DNA of 11,674 nt from Fimbriimonadales bacterium. Its GTDB lineage: Bacteria; Armatimonadota; Fimbriimonadia; Fimbriimonadales; Fimbriimonadaceae. The position numbers and the translations under genes were made by a program. Below are positions 1 through 6,645 of this stretch, one piece after another; positions within the stretch are counted from its first letter, which is position 1, and each line of letters starts with the position of its first letter. The stretch lies in NCBI GenBank assembly GCA_026392145.1, contig JAPLCS010000348.1, positions 1-11,674 on the forward strand. The letters are read 5' to 3'. Below the pieces are notes generated by a model. The model was not told the DNA's origin and did not search any database. It saw only the letters and a list, made by a program, of their open reading frames with translations.

Positions 1-20
1 CTTATCTGTGATTACGAACA

Positions 21-503
21 ATGGCGCTTCCTTTTGAATCCTGGCAGATTGAACAACTTACGAAGATTGGCTCACAGTCGCCCGAACGATTGACTGAGTT
101 GCTCGACGTGCTATGGGCTCGCTATCCCGCCCTTCTGGAAGAGTTGGTGATTCGTGCGATTGCTGATAACCAATTGACAATCCAACGTGGAGCTGAAGTT
201 CTTGCGATTTCTGATCAGTCTGTTGAAGAGAAGCTGGAGCACTTTATGCACTCTGGTGACCATCGAATTGACTTTGATAATGGGGTTGCCAAGTTGATGA
301 GTTGTAATGTTGCAGTGTGGGAAGTAGCGCGAGAGTTTCAAAGTCAGGGAAGTATTGAGGCACTGGTGGCGAGTTTTCCTGGAATTCCAGTCAGCGATTT
401 GAAAGCTGCTCTAAGGTACGCGTCGGGACATCCGGTTGAAATTTCTGACGCGATCTCCAGATTTGAACTGGCCTATGACAAGAAGCCAAGTTTGTTGGTT
501 TAG
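21..503 (+). CDS. UPF0175-like / DUF433-type small protein (possible antitoxin-like DNA-binding protein)
   Basis: A 160-residue soluble, acidic protein with no signal peptide or membrane segment. Residues about 42-76 (VIRAIADNQLTIQRGAEVLA, then ISDQSVEEKL) resemble the helix-turn-helix of UPF0175 proteins. Residues about 86-140 resemble DUF433: a stretch matching the usual GKP.I.GTRI.V region, then SIEALVASFPGIPVSDLKAA followed by LRYASGH. Both families are found in VapB-like antitoxins or small regulators, so DNA binding is inferred from fold resemblance, not shown. The start is ATG at 21; the same frame has a TGA at 9-11, so it cannot extend further upstream. No Shine-Dalgarno site is visible in the 20 bases before it. 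No PIN-type or DUF5615 toxin follows, since the next gene is convergent; a partner could lie left of the window. The reading frame is secure, the function is not. Confidence 0.75.
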   Translation: MALPFESWQIEQLTKIGSQSPERLTELLDVLWARYPALLEELVIRAIADNQLTIQRGAEVLAISDQSVEEKLEHFMHSGDHRIDFDNGVAKLMSCNVAVWEVAREFQSQGSIEALVASFPGIPVSDLKAALRYASGHPVEISDAISRFELAYDKKPSLLV

Positions 504-516
504 TACCGACTAGGTT

Positions 517-539
517 TTGGGGCTAGTATTTCAGCCCAA
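517..539. terminator. Imperfect hairpin between two convergent genes
   Basis: TTGGGGCT (517-524) pairs with AGCCCAA (533-539) around the loop AGTATTTC, giving 7 base pairs with one bulged G. It lies between the stop codons of the converging genes and covers the stop of the left-pointing one. There is no T-run on either side, so intrinsic termination is only a guess from position. Confidence 0.3.
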
Positions 540-1200
540 CTATGAATTGAAGCATGTTTTGACCTGGATTGGGATTGGTTCTACCCCCGTTGCTGACGTG
601 CAAGAGTCGGAGTTCAAAAAGCCAGGCTTTGTTGTTTTTGGAATTAAATTCCATTCCAATGCCAAGAGTTGGCGTGGTGTTGTTTGCCAATCTTAAGTCT
701 TCGGAAATGTGATTTACCCACTGAAAACCAAATCCTGCGTCTGAAAAGAAGTTCGTACCTGGGGCGATTTGCCAGCGGTATCGTGCGGTCGCGAGGATTC
801 CCCAAGAAAGTGTGGTTTCTGCGGGAAAGTTATCAATGGCAGTTGATGAAGTCTGTAAGTAGTAACCCTCCCAGACCAATTCACCTTGCTTATTGCCCCA
901 CTTTAACTTTGGGTCGTTGCGTCCTACACCGAATGAAAGACCAAACCCATGTCTTGGATCTTCTGATCCAAGAAAGAGTTGTGACTTGGTTCCGTTTAGA
1001 TAGGTGTAATAGTTAAATTCGGGGTCTGTTTTAGAATTAGTTTCTTGGCTAGATTGGCTAGACGCAGGTTCCTTGGTGGAGTAACTGGGGATTTGCTGCG
1101 ATTTCAGAATCGCAATATTATGAGGATTGCGTTCACAGGGGTGAGCTAAACCAGTGGCGGCAACGAGGAGGGTGGCGCCTGAAAGAAAGCCTCGCATCAT
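523..1200 (-). CDS. PagL-like acyloxyacyl hydrolase (lipid A 3-O-deacylase family)
   Basis: A 225-residue predicted outer-membrane beta-barrel. Residues 1-19 (MMRGFLSGATLLVAATGLA) form a signal peptide, followed by a polar Ser/Thr/Glu-rich linker to about residue 60. Alternating aromatic and polar strands then run to a C-terminal aromatic residue (IVGLKY). The stretch HVSNGGRTNPNPGQN near residue 201 matches the PagL signature H-x-S-N, with His201 and Ser203 as catalytic candidates. PagL enzymes remove the 3-linked acyl chain from lipid A. The catalytic Glu of classical PagL, about 14 residues after the His, is Asn215 here, a pattern I associate with broader acyloxyacyl hydrolase relatives. 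I chose the first ATG of the ATGATG at 1200 because the longer open frame only reads der backwards and the signal peptide begins here. Lipid A as substrate is inferred. Confidence 0.78.
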   Translation of the reverse strand: MMRGFLSGATLLVAATGLAHPCERNPHNIAILKSQQIPSYSTKEPASSQSSQETNSKTDPEFNYYTYLNGTKSQLFLGSEDPRHGFGLSFGVGRNDPKLKWGNKQGELVWEGYYLQTSSTAIDNFPAETTLSWGILATARYRWQIAPGTNFFSDAGFGFQWVNHISEDLRLANNTTPTLGIGMEFNSKNNKAWLFELRLLHVSNGGRTNPNPGQNMLQFIVGLKY

Positions 1201-1225
1201 AGTTAAGGTACCCTTAGATACGCCG
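1201..1225. promoter_or_regulatory. 25-base divergent intergenic region with a 13-base palindrome
   Basis: TAAGG-TAC-CCTTA (1204-1216) is a perfect inverted repeat between the divergent starts of the PagL-like gene and der. TAGATA (1215-1220) lies 5 bases before the der ATG and TACCTT (minus strand) lies 4 bases before the other ATG; both could act as -10 elements of leaderless messages. No Shine-Dalgarno site at normal spacing is seen for either gene. The palindrome could be an operator, or simply the two -10 elements overlapping. Confidence 0.35.
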
Positions 1226-2461
1226 ATGATGAAAAAATCTCTCCCTACTGTTGTCATCGTTGGACGCCCAAACGTTGGCAAAAGCACCTTTTTTAACCGA
1301 ATTGTCGGCAAGCGGATTGCTGTAGTTGAAGACACTCCAGGGATTACGCGGGACCGTTTATATGCTGAAGTGACTTGGGGTCGACGCACCTTTAGAGTGG
1401 TTGACACTGGCGGTATTTTATTTGAAGAGTCTGATCCATTTGCGGAACAGATTCGTATCCAGGCAGATATTGCGCTGGCAGAAGCGGATGTTGTCTTGTT
1501 TCTGGCGGATATTACGAACGGCGTCCACCCTGATGACCGAGAGTTAGCAAATCAACTACGTTCGATCAAAACTCCGATTTTGGTGGTGCCAAACAAGGCT
1601 GATAACTTTGAGCGTGAGGATTATGCCGGCGAGTTTTATGGTCTGGGTCTTGGACATGTGTTTCCTGTATCGTCGCTCCACGGTAAGGGAGTAGCGGATT
1701 TGCTGGATGAAATTAATCACCTGTTGCCAGACCCTGAGGATTTGCCTGAAAGAAAGGAAGAAATCAAACTGGCTATAGTTGGGCGACCAAATGTTGGAAA
1801 GAGTTCTTTGGTGAATGCTTTCACTGGTGAACAGCGAATGATTGTTTCAAACATTGCTGGTACCACCCGAGATGCTATCGATACCCAATTGGAACATGAT
1901 GGTGAAACGTTTAGGCTGATTGATACAGCGGGTATCCGACGTCGGGGCAAAATTCAGGGGTCGGTTGAATATTACATGGTTAATCGCGCTCAGAAAGCGA
2001 TTGATCGTTGTGATTGCGCAATGATTGTCATAGACGGTGAAGAAGGTCTCACCGATGGTGACAAGCGGGTTATGAAACTTGCTCATGATGCTGGCAAGGC
2101 GGTTGTTTTCGCGGTGAATAAGTGGGGTACGAAGGAACCACCGAACGGGATGCCAAAGAAGAATTCTGACTTGAAGAAGGAATTCACCAAGATTATTCGT
2201 AATGAGGTGCCGGAACTAGCTTATGCTCCGATTGTCTTTACTTCGGCTAAGGAAAATGCCGGGCTGGAACCCAAGGTTTATTACTCAACCCAGGTGGCCA
2301 CGGCACCCCCTACGTTTGTGCTTTTCTGCAATGACCCTGAGTTGATGCACTTTAGCTATCAGCGTTACCTGCTCAATAAGATTCGCGGATTATTCCCATT
2401 GATGGGAACACCTATTAGAATTTTTGCTCGTAGTAGCCACAAGCGCGAAGAAGAAAAATAG
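1226..2461 (+). CDS. der: Ribosome-assembly GTPase Der (EngA), shortened
   Basis: Der is a tandem-GTPase that helps assemble the 50S ribosomal subunit. G domain 1 has GRPNVGKST (13-21), DTGG (60-63) and NKAD (123-126). G domain 2 has GRPNVGKSS (186-194), GTTRD (212-216), DTAG (233-236) and the G5 pair TSA (339-341). The C-terminal KH-like domain is recognisable from KVYYSTQVATAPPTFVLF to GTPIRIFARS. Two things are odd. The fourth motif of G domain 2 reads NKWG (298-301) where the family has NKWD. Only about 8 residues (KENAGLEP) separate TSA from KVYYSTQV, where other Der proteins have about 50, so the last helix of G2 and the first helix of the KH domain appear deleted in frame. Length is 411 aa; about 435-490 is usual. 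I start at ATG 1226 (1229 is equally possible) because conserved sequence begins there; an upstream GTG at 1154 would overlap the divergent gene. Confidence 0.95.
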   Translation: MMKKSLPTVVIVGRPNVGKSTFFNRIVGKRIAVVEDTPGITRDRLYAEVTWGRRTFRVVDTGGILFEESDPFAEQIRIQADIALAEADVVLFLADITNGVHPDDRELANQLRSIKTPILVVPNKADNFEREDYAGEFYGLGLGHVFPVSSLHGKGVADLLDEINHLLPDPEDLPERKEEIKLAIVGRPNVGKSSLVNAFTGEQRMIVSNIAGTTRDAIDTQLEHDGETFRLIDTAGIRRRGKIQGSVEYYMVNRAQKAIDRCDCAMIVIDGEEGLTDGDKRVMKLAHDAGKAVVFAVNKWGTKEPPNGMPKKNSDLKKEFTKIIRNEVPELAYAPIVFTSAKENAGLEPKVYYSTQVATAPPTFVLFCNDPELMHFSYQRYLLNKIRGLFPLMGTPIRIFARSSHKREEEK

Positions 2462-2485
2462 CTTTGGGCGATGTCTCGGTGATAC

Positions 2486-3127
2486 CTAAAATGGTTTCGC
2501 TTCGAGTTCGTTGATTTTCTCTTGCAGTAGAAGTCTGATGGCTTCTTGTTCTTCCTCGGTTGCGTTGGCGGGGACGGAAATTGGTTCGCCGAAGCTGATT
2601 CTTGCTGGGCTGAATGGGAGCGGTAGCATGTAAGAGTCCCAACTTTTCTTTGAAATCCATGCCCATTTCGCGACAATGCCAACTGGTACTAGAGCAGCAC
2701 CAGATTTTTGAGCCATTAGCATAACTCCTCCTTGCACAATTTTGGAGGGACCTCGGGGACCATCGGGAGTAATTGCCATAGTGCCGCCTTCTTTCAGTTT
2801 GCGAACTCCTTCGAGTGCGGCTCGCACTCCGCCGCGACCTGTTGATCCCCTTATTGATTGGTACCCGAGTTTGGTGAATACTCTGTTTTGGATATCGCCA
2901 TCATTGGAGTTGCTGATAATAACCCAGTAGCCTTTGTTTCTGAACTGGTTGGCAAAGATAAACGACTTGCCGTGCCAACCGCAAAAAATGAGCTTATGAT
3001 CATCCTTTTCAAAACGTTCAAATCCTTCCACTTTGAGCCGGAGAGTCGAGCCAATTCCACGAATAAGCCCCAATGCAATGGTGGCAAATAGGTCCTTTCT
3101 TGCTTGCTGCTTACGGCTGTCGCTCAT
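2486..3127 (-). CDS. DUF374 lysophospholipid acyltransferase-family protein
   Basis: A 213-residue protein of the DUF374 branch of LPLAT acyltransferases, which transfer acyl chains onto lipid acceptors at the membrane. Family landmarks in order: CGWHGKSF (His52), where other LPLATs have HxxxxD; SNSNDGD near 76; RGSTGRGG (93-100); TPDGPRGP (120-127); and a hydrophobic GGVMLMAQKSGAALVPVGI segment. Its acceptor is unknown; in outer-membrane bacteria this family often sits near LPS or Kdo genes, but here it ends a run of rhomboid, yebC and PIG-L genes. I start at ATG 3127 (MSDSRKQQ), 22 bases after the rhomboid stop. An ATG at 3178 would add 17 residues and overlap the rhomboid gene; it cannot be excluded. 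No clear ribosome-binding site precedes either. It converges on der with a 24-base gap. Confidence 0.87.
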   Translation of the reverse strand: MSDSRKQQARKDLFATIALGLIRGIGSTLRLKVEGFERFEKDDHKLIFCGWHGKSFIFANQFRNKGYWVIISNSNDGDIQNRVFTKLGYQSIRGSTGRGGVRAALEGVRKLKEGGTMAITPDGPRGPSKIVQGGVMLMAQKSGAALVPVGIVAKWAWISKKSWDSYMLPLPFSPARISFGEPISVPANATEEEQEAIRLLLQEKINELEAKPF

Positions 3128-3149
3128 GGGAGTTACTTTTAGGATGGGT

Positions 3150-4301
3150 CTAACTAAGCCACCCTCGTTGGCGGGCAATATCTAGTGTGGGATGAGTTGG
3201 ATAATCTGTTTTGAGAATCTGTAAGGCGTTTTCGGCGAGTTGATCATCCGAGTTTCTTGCGTGTCGGACGATATCGAGCAGTGCTTCTGGTCGTTGAGAC
3301 TCTGATTTTGGCATGTCAACGATACTGTTGAGCAAAAGCAGGCTGGTGGGTAAAGGTAGATTATCTGCCAGCATTCTTCGTTTGGTAGGGGAAATGTGAG
3401 TCAACCCATCAATCTCCAAAAGACGGGTTACTACGGCTACTTGATCGTCGGATTCTAACTGAAAGAGGACGTTGAGGAGGATTGTTTTTTCGTCTTCGTT
3501 GTCGCCTAACGTGCGGTACTCGTTTGCCAGATTTATCTGCATTGCCATATCTTCGGGATGTGTTTTGATATGGTTTTTAAGGTGCTCAATTTGGACGAGG
3601 GGACCCTGGTCTATTAACGCCTCATATACGGCGTGACCGACTCGTTTTGAACCTAAATCTGGAGCATGAAATACTAGCCTTAGTAGTAGGCCACCCAGTC
3701 CACCTCCGAGGTGCGCGAGGAATGCTGCGGCTGTGACAGGTTCACCAATTTTTATTATTGCTCCTGTGAGTTGAAGGGCTAGCCAAGCCATTGTGATAAT
3801 TGCCACAGTGGTGGAACGATTGGGAGCAAAGGGAACTCTGAGTTTTGTATATTTGAGGCTGAAATAGGTTGCGCAACCAGCGATGCCACCCGAGGCACCA
3901 ATCAGAACGGGAGCCTCAACAGTGGACCTGAGAGCGAGCCAGTAAAGTACTGTTCCGAGACTTCCGCTCAGGAAAAATACTATTGAAAATCGTAGAGAAC
4001 CGGTGGCGATTTCCACTGCCGCACCTACGGCAGCTAGAAACACCATATTCGCCATGAGGTGTAGTGTGTTGGCGTGCACAAAAAGATTAGTGAAAAAGGT
4101 GAGAAGCGTGGGTTCAGACGCTCGGAAGCCATAGTCGTTGGCAAAGTTTGGATTTAAGACGGCCCAGAATGCTACTGCAATATTTGAGGCGATTAGGAGT
4201 AGAGTGACCCATGGGATTTTCGAAACCTGAGTGCGAATCGCATCACTGCCGTGAGATTTGGCTTGAGAATTGGACAGATCTTGATTGACTGTACGCTTCA
4301 C
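3150..4301 (-). CDS. Rhomboid-family intramembrane serine protease with TPR-like C-terminal tail
   Basis: A 383-residue membrane protein. About six membrane segments lie between residues 29 and 212. The rhomboid core is clear: FVHANTLHLMANMVFL (His76, His81, Asn85), the catalytic serine in GASGG (Ser137), and the catalytic histidine in LAHLGGGLGG (His197). Rhomboids cleave membrane proteins within or beside their transmembrane segments; the substrate is unknown. Residues about 220-383 form a soluble helical region with TPR-like spacing (for example HPEDMAMQINLANEYRTLGD), probably a docking tail on one face of the membrane. The start is GTG at 4301, overlapping the yebC TGA stop as GTGA, with GAGG four bases upstream. 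This suggests translational coupling and is one of the few places where a Shine-Dalgarno-like site is visible. The DUF374 gene follows closely. Confidence 0.9.
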   Translation of the reverse strand: MKRTVNQDLSNSQAKSHGSDAIRTQVSKIPWVTLLLIASNIAVAFWAVLNPNFANDYGFRASEPTLLTFFTNLFVHANTLHLMANMVFLAAVGAAVEIATGSLRFSIVFFLSGSLGTVLYWLALRSTVEAPVLIGASGGIAGCATYFSLKYTKLRVPFAPNRSTTVAIITMAWLALQLTGAIIKIGEPVTAAAFLAHLGGGLGGLLLRLVFHAPDLGSKRVGHAVYEALIDQGPLVQIEHLKNHIKTHPEDMAMQINLANEYRTLGDNEDEKTILLNVLFQLESDDQVAVVTRLLEIDGLTHISPTKRRMLADNLPLPTSLLLLNSIVDMPKSESQRPEALLDIVRHARNSDDQLAENALQILKTDYPTHPTLDIARQRGWLS

Positions 4302-5041
4302 ATTTCCTCGTAGATTTCATCTGGGATGTCTACGTTGATGTATGTGTCTTGAACATCGTCTAGCTCTTCGAGAGCATCGAGGAGTTTGACCAGCCTTTTC
4401 ATGTCTTCGGTTGATGGATTAGCTTTATTCGTTGCCAGATACGTTAGGTTGGCTTCGGCAGATTGGTAGCCAGCGGCAATCATTCCGTCATTCACCTTAT
4501 GGAGGTCTGCCATGGCGGTGATGATAGAAATGGTTTCGCCATCGTTTTGCACGTCTTCGGCGCCAACTTCTAGGGCTGCCATGGTCAGTTCGTCCTCATC
4601 GTTACCTTCGGCAGCGAATTGTATCTGCCCACAATATTTGAACTGCCAACTCACGGCTCCGTTGTCAGCCATGCTCCCACCATTCTTATTAAATGCGTTT
4701 CGGACTTCACTTACGGTTCGATTTCGATTTTCCGAATAGCATTGGAGAATAATTCCAACACCACCTGGACCAAGACCTTCGTATACGATTTCTTCGTAGT
4801 TTCCACCTTCTAGCTCGCCGGTGCCTTTCTTGATAGCTCTCTCAATGTTGTCTTTTGGCATTGAGACTTCTTTTGCTTTTTCTATAGCAACTCGAAGTCG
4901 TGGATTCATACCAGCATCGCCGCCGCCGCTTCGGGCCGCGACCGTGATTTCACGGCTTAGCTTGGTAAACATATTTCCGCGCAGGGCGTCTTGCTTGCCC
5001 TTACGAATTCGGATATTTTTCCACTTACTGTGTCCTGCCAT
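4298..5041 (-). CDS. yebC: YebC/PmpR (TACO1) family translation-associated factor
   Basis: A full-length 247-residue member, starting with the invariant MAGHSKWKNI and carrying RKGKQDALRGNMFTKLSREI, DNIERAIKKGTGE, YEGLGPGGVGIIL, NRTVSEVRNAFNKNGGSM and the VxWxF-like VSWQFKYCG. The C-terminal part (LLDALEELDDVQDTYINVDI) closes the last domain. The family was long annotated as transcriptional regulators; later work links members to relief of ribosome stalling at proline runs and, in mitochondria (TACO1), to translation. The ATG at 5041 is fixed by the conserved N-terminus. There is no Shine-Dalgarno site; TAGACT stands 4 bases before ATG, so a separate message start is possible despite the 45-base gap behind the PIG-L gene. 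Its stop overlaps the rhomboid start. Confidence 0.96.
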   Translation of the reverse strand: MAGHSKWKNIRIRKGKQDALRGNMFTKLSREITVAARSGGGDAGMNPRLRVAIEKAKEVSMPKDNIERAIKKGTGELEGGNYEEIVYEGLGPGGVGIILQCYSENRNRTVSEVRNAFNKNGGSMADNGAVSWQFKYCGQIQFAAEGNDEDELTMAALEVGAEDVQNDGETISIITAMADLHKVNDGMIAAGYQSAEANLTYLATNKANPSTEDMKRLVKLLDALEELDDVQDTYINVDIPDEIYEEM

Positions 5042-5086
5042 AGTCAGTCTATTTTGCCATAACCGACGGGATTTAGGCTTTATAAA

Positions 5087-5908
5087 TTACGGTTTAAGCT
5101 TGATTGCCCTGAAAGCTTCTGCCGTTTCAGTGCCAATAATCTCGCCTTCGTTTTCGGCTTTGGACATGACAAATCCTTTGACACGTTCCAGCTTTTCGCC
5201 ATAGAACTGGCTGGCATGGACGGCGAGAAGTTCTTCTCGTTTGGTCCAAGTTCCGGTTGTATCAAAGTAGAAGTTTGGTGAATTGGTGGCAAAAAGTAGT
5301 GCCCATTTTGCACTGGTTTGTGAAGCGAGTTCGAGGGTAGCTTTGCCTGAGTTCTCGTGATCCCGATGCTGAATGGTGGGAACATATTCGGATTCAAACG
5401 CAATAATGTAGTCGGGCTTTGAAGCAATCATCGTTTGTCTAAGTCGGTCCCTTAATGCTGGCTCGTCGGGGTCATATCTGCCGTCAGGTCCACCAAGGAA
5501 GATGACTTTAGCATGGTAGGAGGCGCTGGCGGTTGTTTGTTCTAATCGTCTTACTCTTCGGTTTTCATTCACATTGGTTGTGAACGGTGGGTAGTAGCTT
5601 TTGTCTCCGTCTGTGACCACGATGAGGGTGATTTGTCCTTTAAGTTTGAGCAGGGTTCCTGAGATAAAAAATTCAGCATCGTCTGGATGACCTACAACCA
5701 CGGTAATTCGGGTTTGTGGTGAGATGAGGGTAGCAAGGTCTGGGTCAACTCTTGGAGAGTTTATGAGTTGACGTTGCGGATAGTGGATCTTTTGTGGGTT
5801 CCACCAGTAGGTGAGGCTGAGAATTGCAACCAGGAGAAACAGAATTCTGGTGATTGAACGAAAAAGGCGTCCAATTCGCGGTTTCCATCCTGAATTCGTT
5901 TGAGTCAT
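5087..5908 (-). CDS. Membrane-anchored PIG-L/LmbE-family deacetylase
   Basis: A 273-residue protein with a basic N-terminus, one membrane segment (about 20-36) and a soluble PIG-L domain. The metal site is visible as GHPDDAEFFISG (His74, Asp76, Asp77) and HRDHENSGKA (His181, Asp183, His184). Family members are zinc hydrolases that remove N-acetyl groups from GlcNAc-type sugars, for example GlcNAc-PI or mycothiol and bacillithiol precursors. The single anchor and following linker suggest the domain faces the periplasm, so an envelope glycan is a reasonable but unproven substrate. The ATG at 5908 is the first in frame before the basic anchor. It is the first gene of the minus-strand run with yebC, the rhomboid and DUF374. 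Only 21 bases separate its start from that of the divergent pseudopilin. Confidence 0.88.
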   Translation of the reverse strand: MTQTNSGWKPRIGRLFRSITRILFLLVAILSLTYWWNPQKIHYPQRQLINSPRVDPDLATLISPQTRITVVVGHPDDAEFFISGTLLKLKGQITLIVVTDGDKSYYPPFTTNVNENRRVRRLEQTTASASYHAKVIFLGGPDGRYDPDEPALRDRLRQTMIASKPDYIIAFESEYVPTIQHRDHENSGKATLELASQTSAKWALLFATNSPNFYFDTTGTWTKREELLAVHASQFYGEKLERVKGFVMSKAENEGEIIGTETAEAFRAIKLKP

Positions 5909-5929
5909 AGTTCAAACTGATGTTAACAG
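5909..5929. promoter_or_regulatory. 21-base divergent start region
   Basis: The region between the PIG-L ATG (minus) and the pseudopilin ATG (plus) is only 21 bases and contains the palindrome GTTAAC (5922-5927). It is too short for two ordinary promoters with leaders, so each gene's promoter must reach into the other's coding sequence. No Shine-Dalgarno site is seen on either side. Confidence 0.35.
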
Positions 5930-6610
5930 ATGCGAAGAGCCTTTACACTCGTTGAACTCCTTGTGGTGATCGCAATCATTGCTATTTTAGCGGCGATTTT
6001 GTTTCCTGTGTTTTCTCAGGCGAAGCAAGCGGCCAAGGCGACCTCGTGTCTTTCGAATATCAAGCAACTTCAGACTTCCTTTATCATGTATCAGTCAGAT
6101 AACGACGATATGTTCCCTCTAGGAGCTTACGGAACGACTACTGAGTTTTTAATTTGGCATGACATGATTGCTCCGTATGTGAAGAATAAGCAGGTGTGGT
6201 GGTGTCCTTGTAGCTCCATTGGAAAATACGATTCGAACGGAAGTGAAACAAGCCATTTTGGATACAACGTGCGATATCTGACGAATTTAGCGTTGGATTT
6301 TTCAAATCTGAGTAATCAGCAGGCAATTTCTTCTACAGCCACGCAGGACCCTGCGGGGACTCTCTCATTGGTTTCCGCTCGCTCTTCGGTAGAGAATTCG
6401 TGGTGTGGTGACGATGGGAAGTTTTTATTGCGTCCGTCCGATTACTATGGTTTAAGTGGTGGGGCGGGCTTTGATTGTTGGGGCAAGCCGGATCCAAGTG
6501 CAATGAACAACGCCGTGATTGCGTGGGTTGATGGGCATGCAAACAAAAAGTCGGTGACTGCTTTCTACTCGGGACAGAGCCCGATTGACCGTTATCTAGA
6601 CTTGCAGTAG
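5930..6610 (+). CDS. Type II pseudopilin-like protein with N-terminal methylation motif and H-X9-DG-type C-terminus
   Basis: A 226-residue protein starting [20 protein letters not shown]. The prepilin peptidase cleavage site is A4/F5, with the conserved Glu at position 5 of the mature protein, followed by a membrane helix to about residue 28. The following [20 protein letters not shown] and the SDNDDMFP segment are typical of the very numerous pseudopilin-like proteins of Armatimonadota and Planctomycetota. Near the C-terminus [14 protein letters not shown] (DGH at 201-203) matches the DUF1559/H-X9-DG-type ending. Four to six cysteines (C40, WWCPC 92/94, and two later) may form disulfides outside the cell. 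Its role is probably on the surface or in the periplasm, but no assembly ATPase or secretion gene is nearby; such genes usually occur as scattered paralogues. The ATG at 5930 is fixed by the leader. Confidence 0.9.
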   Translation: MRRAFTLVELLVVIAIIAILAAILFPVFSQAKQAAKATSCLSNIKQLQTSFIMYQSDNDDMFPLGAYGTTTEFLIWHDMIAPYVKNKQVWWCPCSSIGKYDSNGSETSHFGYNVRYLTNLALDFSNLSNQQAISSTATQDPAGTLSLVSARSSVENSWCGDDGKFLLRPSDYYGLSGGAGFDCWGKPDPSAMNNAVIAWVDGHANKKSVTAFYSGQSPIDRYLDLQ

Positions 6611-6612
6611 CC

Positions 6613-6629
6613 TCCACGGCTCACGTGGG
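6613..6629. terminator. Short hairpin between convergent pseudopilin and ribH genes
   Basis: CCACG (6614-6618) pairs with CGTGG (6624-6628) around GCTCA, extended by one T-G wobble. It lies in the 35-base gap between two converging stop codons. No T-run follows on either strand, so the terminator call rests on position only. Confidence 0.3.
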
Positions 6630-6645
6630 AACTTGCGTGAATAGG

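Noticed and set aside
21-503. Complete toxin-antitoxin module
   Set aside because: Only an antitoxin-like protein is visible; the neighbouring gene is convergent and encodes a PagL-like barrel.
1154-1225. Longer der start at GTG 1154 adding 24 residues
   Set aside because: The extra residues overlap the signal-peptide region of the divergent PagL-like gene and lack conserved Der sequence; family members begin just before the first G domain.
1201-1407. Longer start of the PagL-like gene up to 1407
   Set aside because: This part only reads der on the opposite strand; a proper signal peptide begins at ATG 1200.
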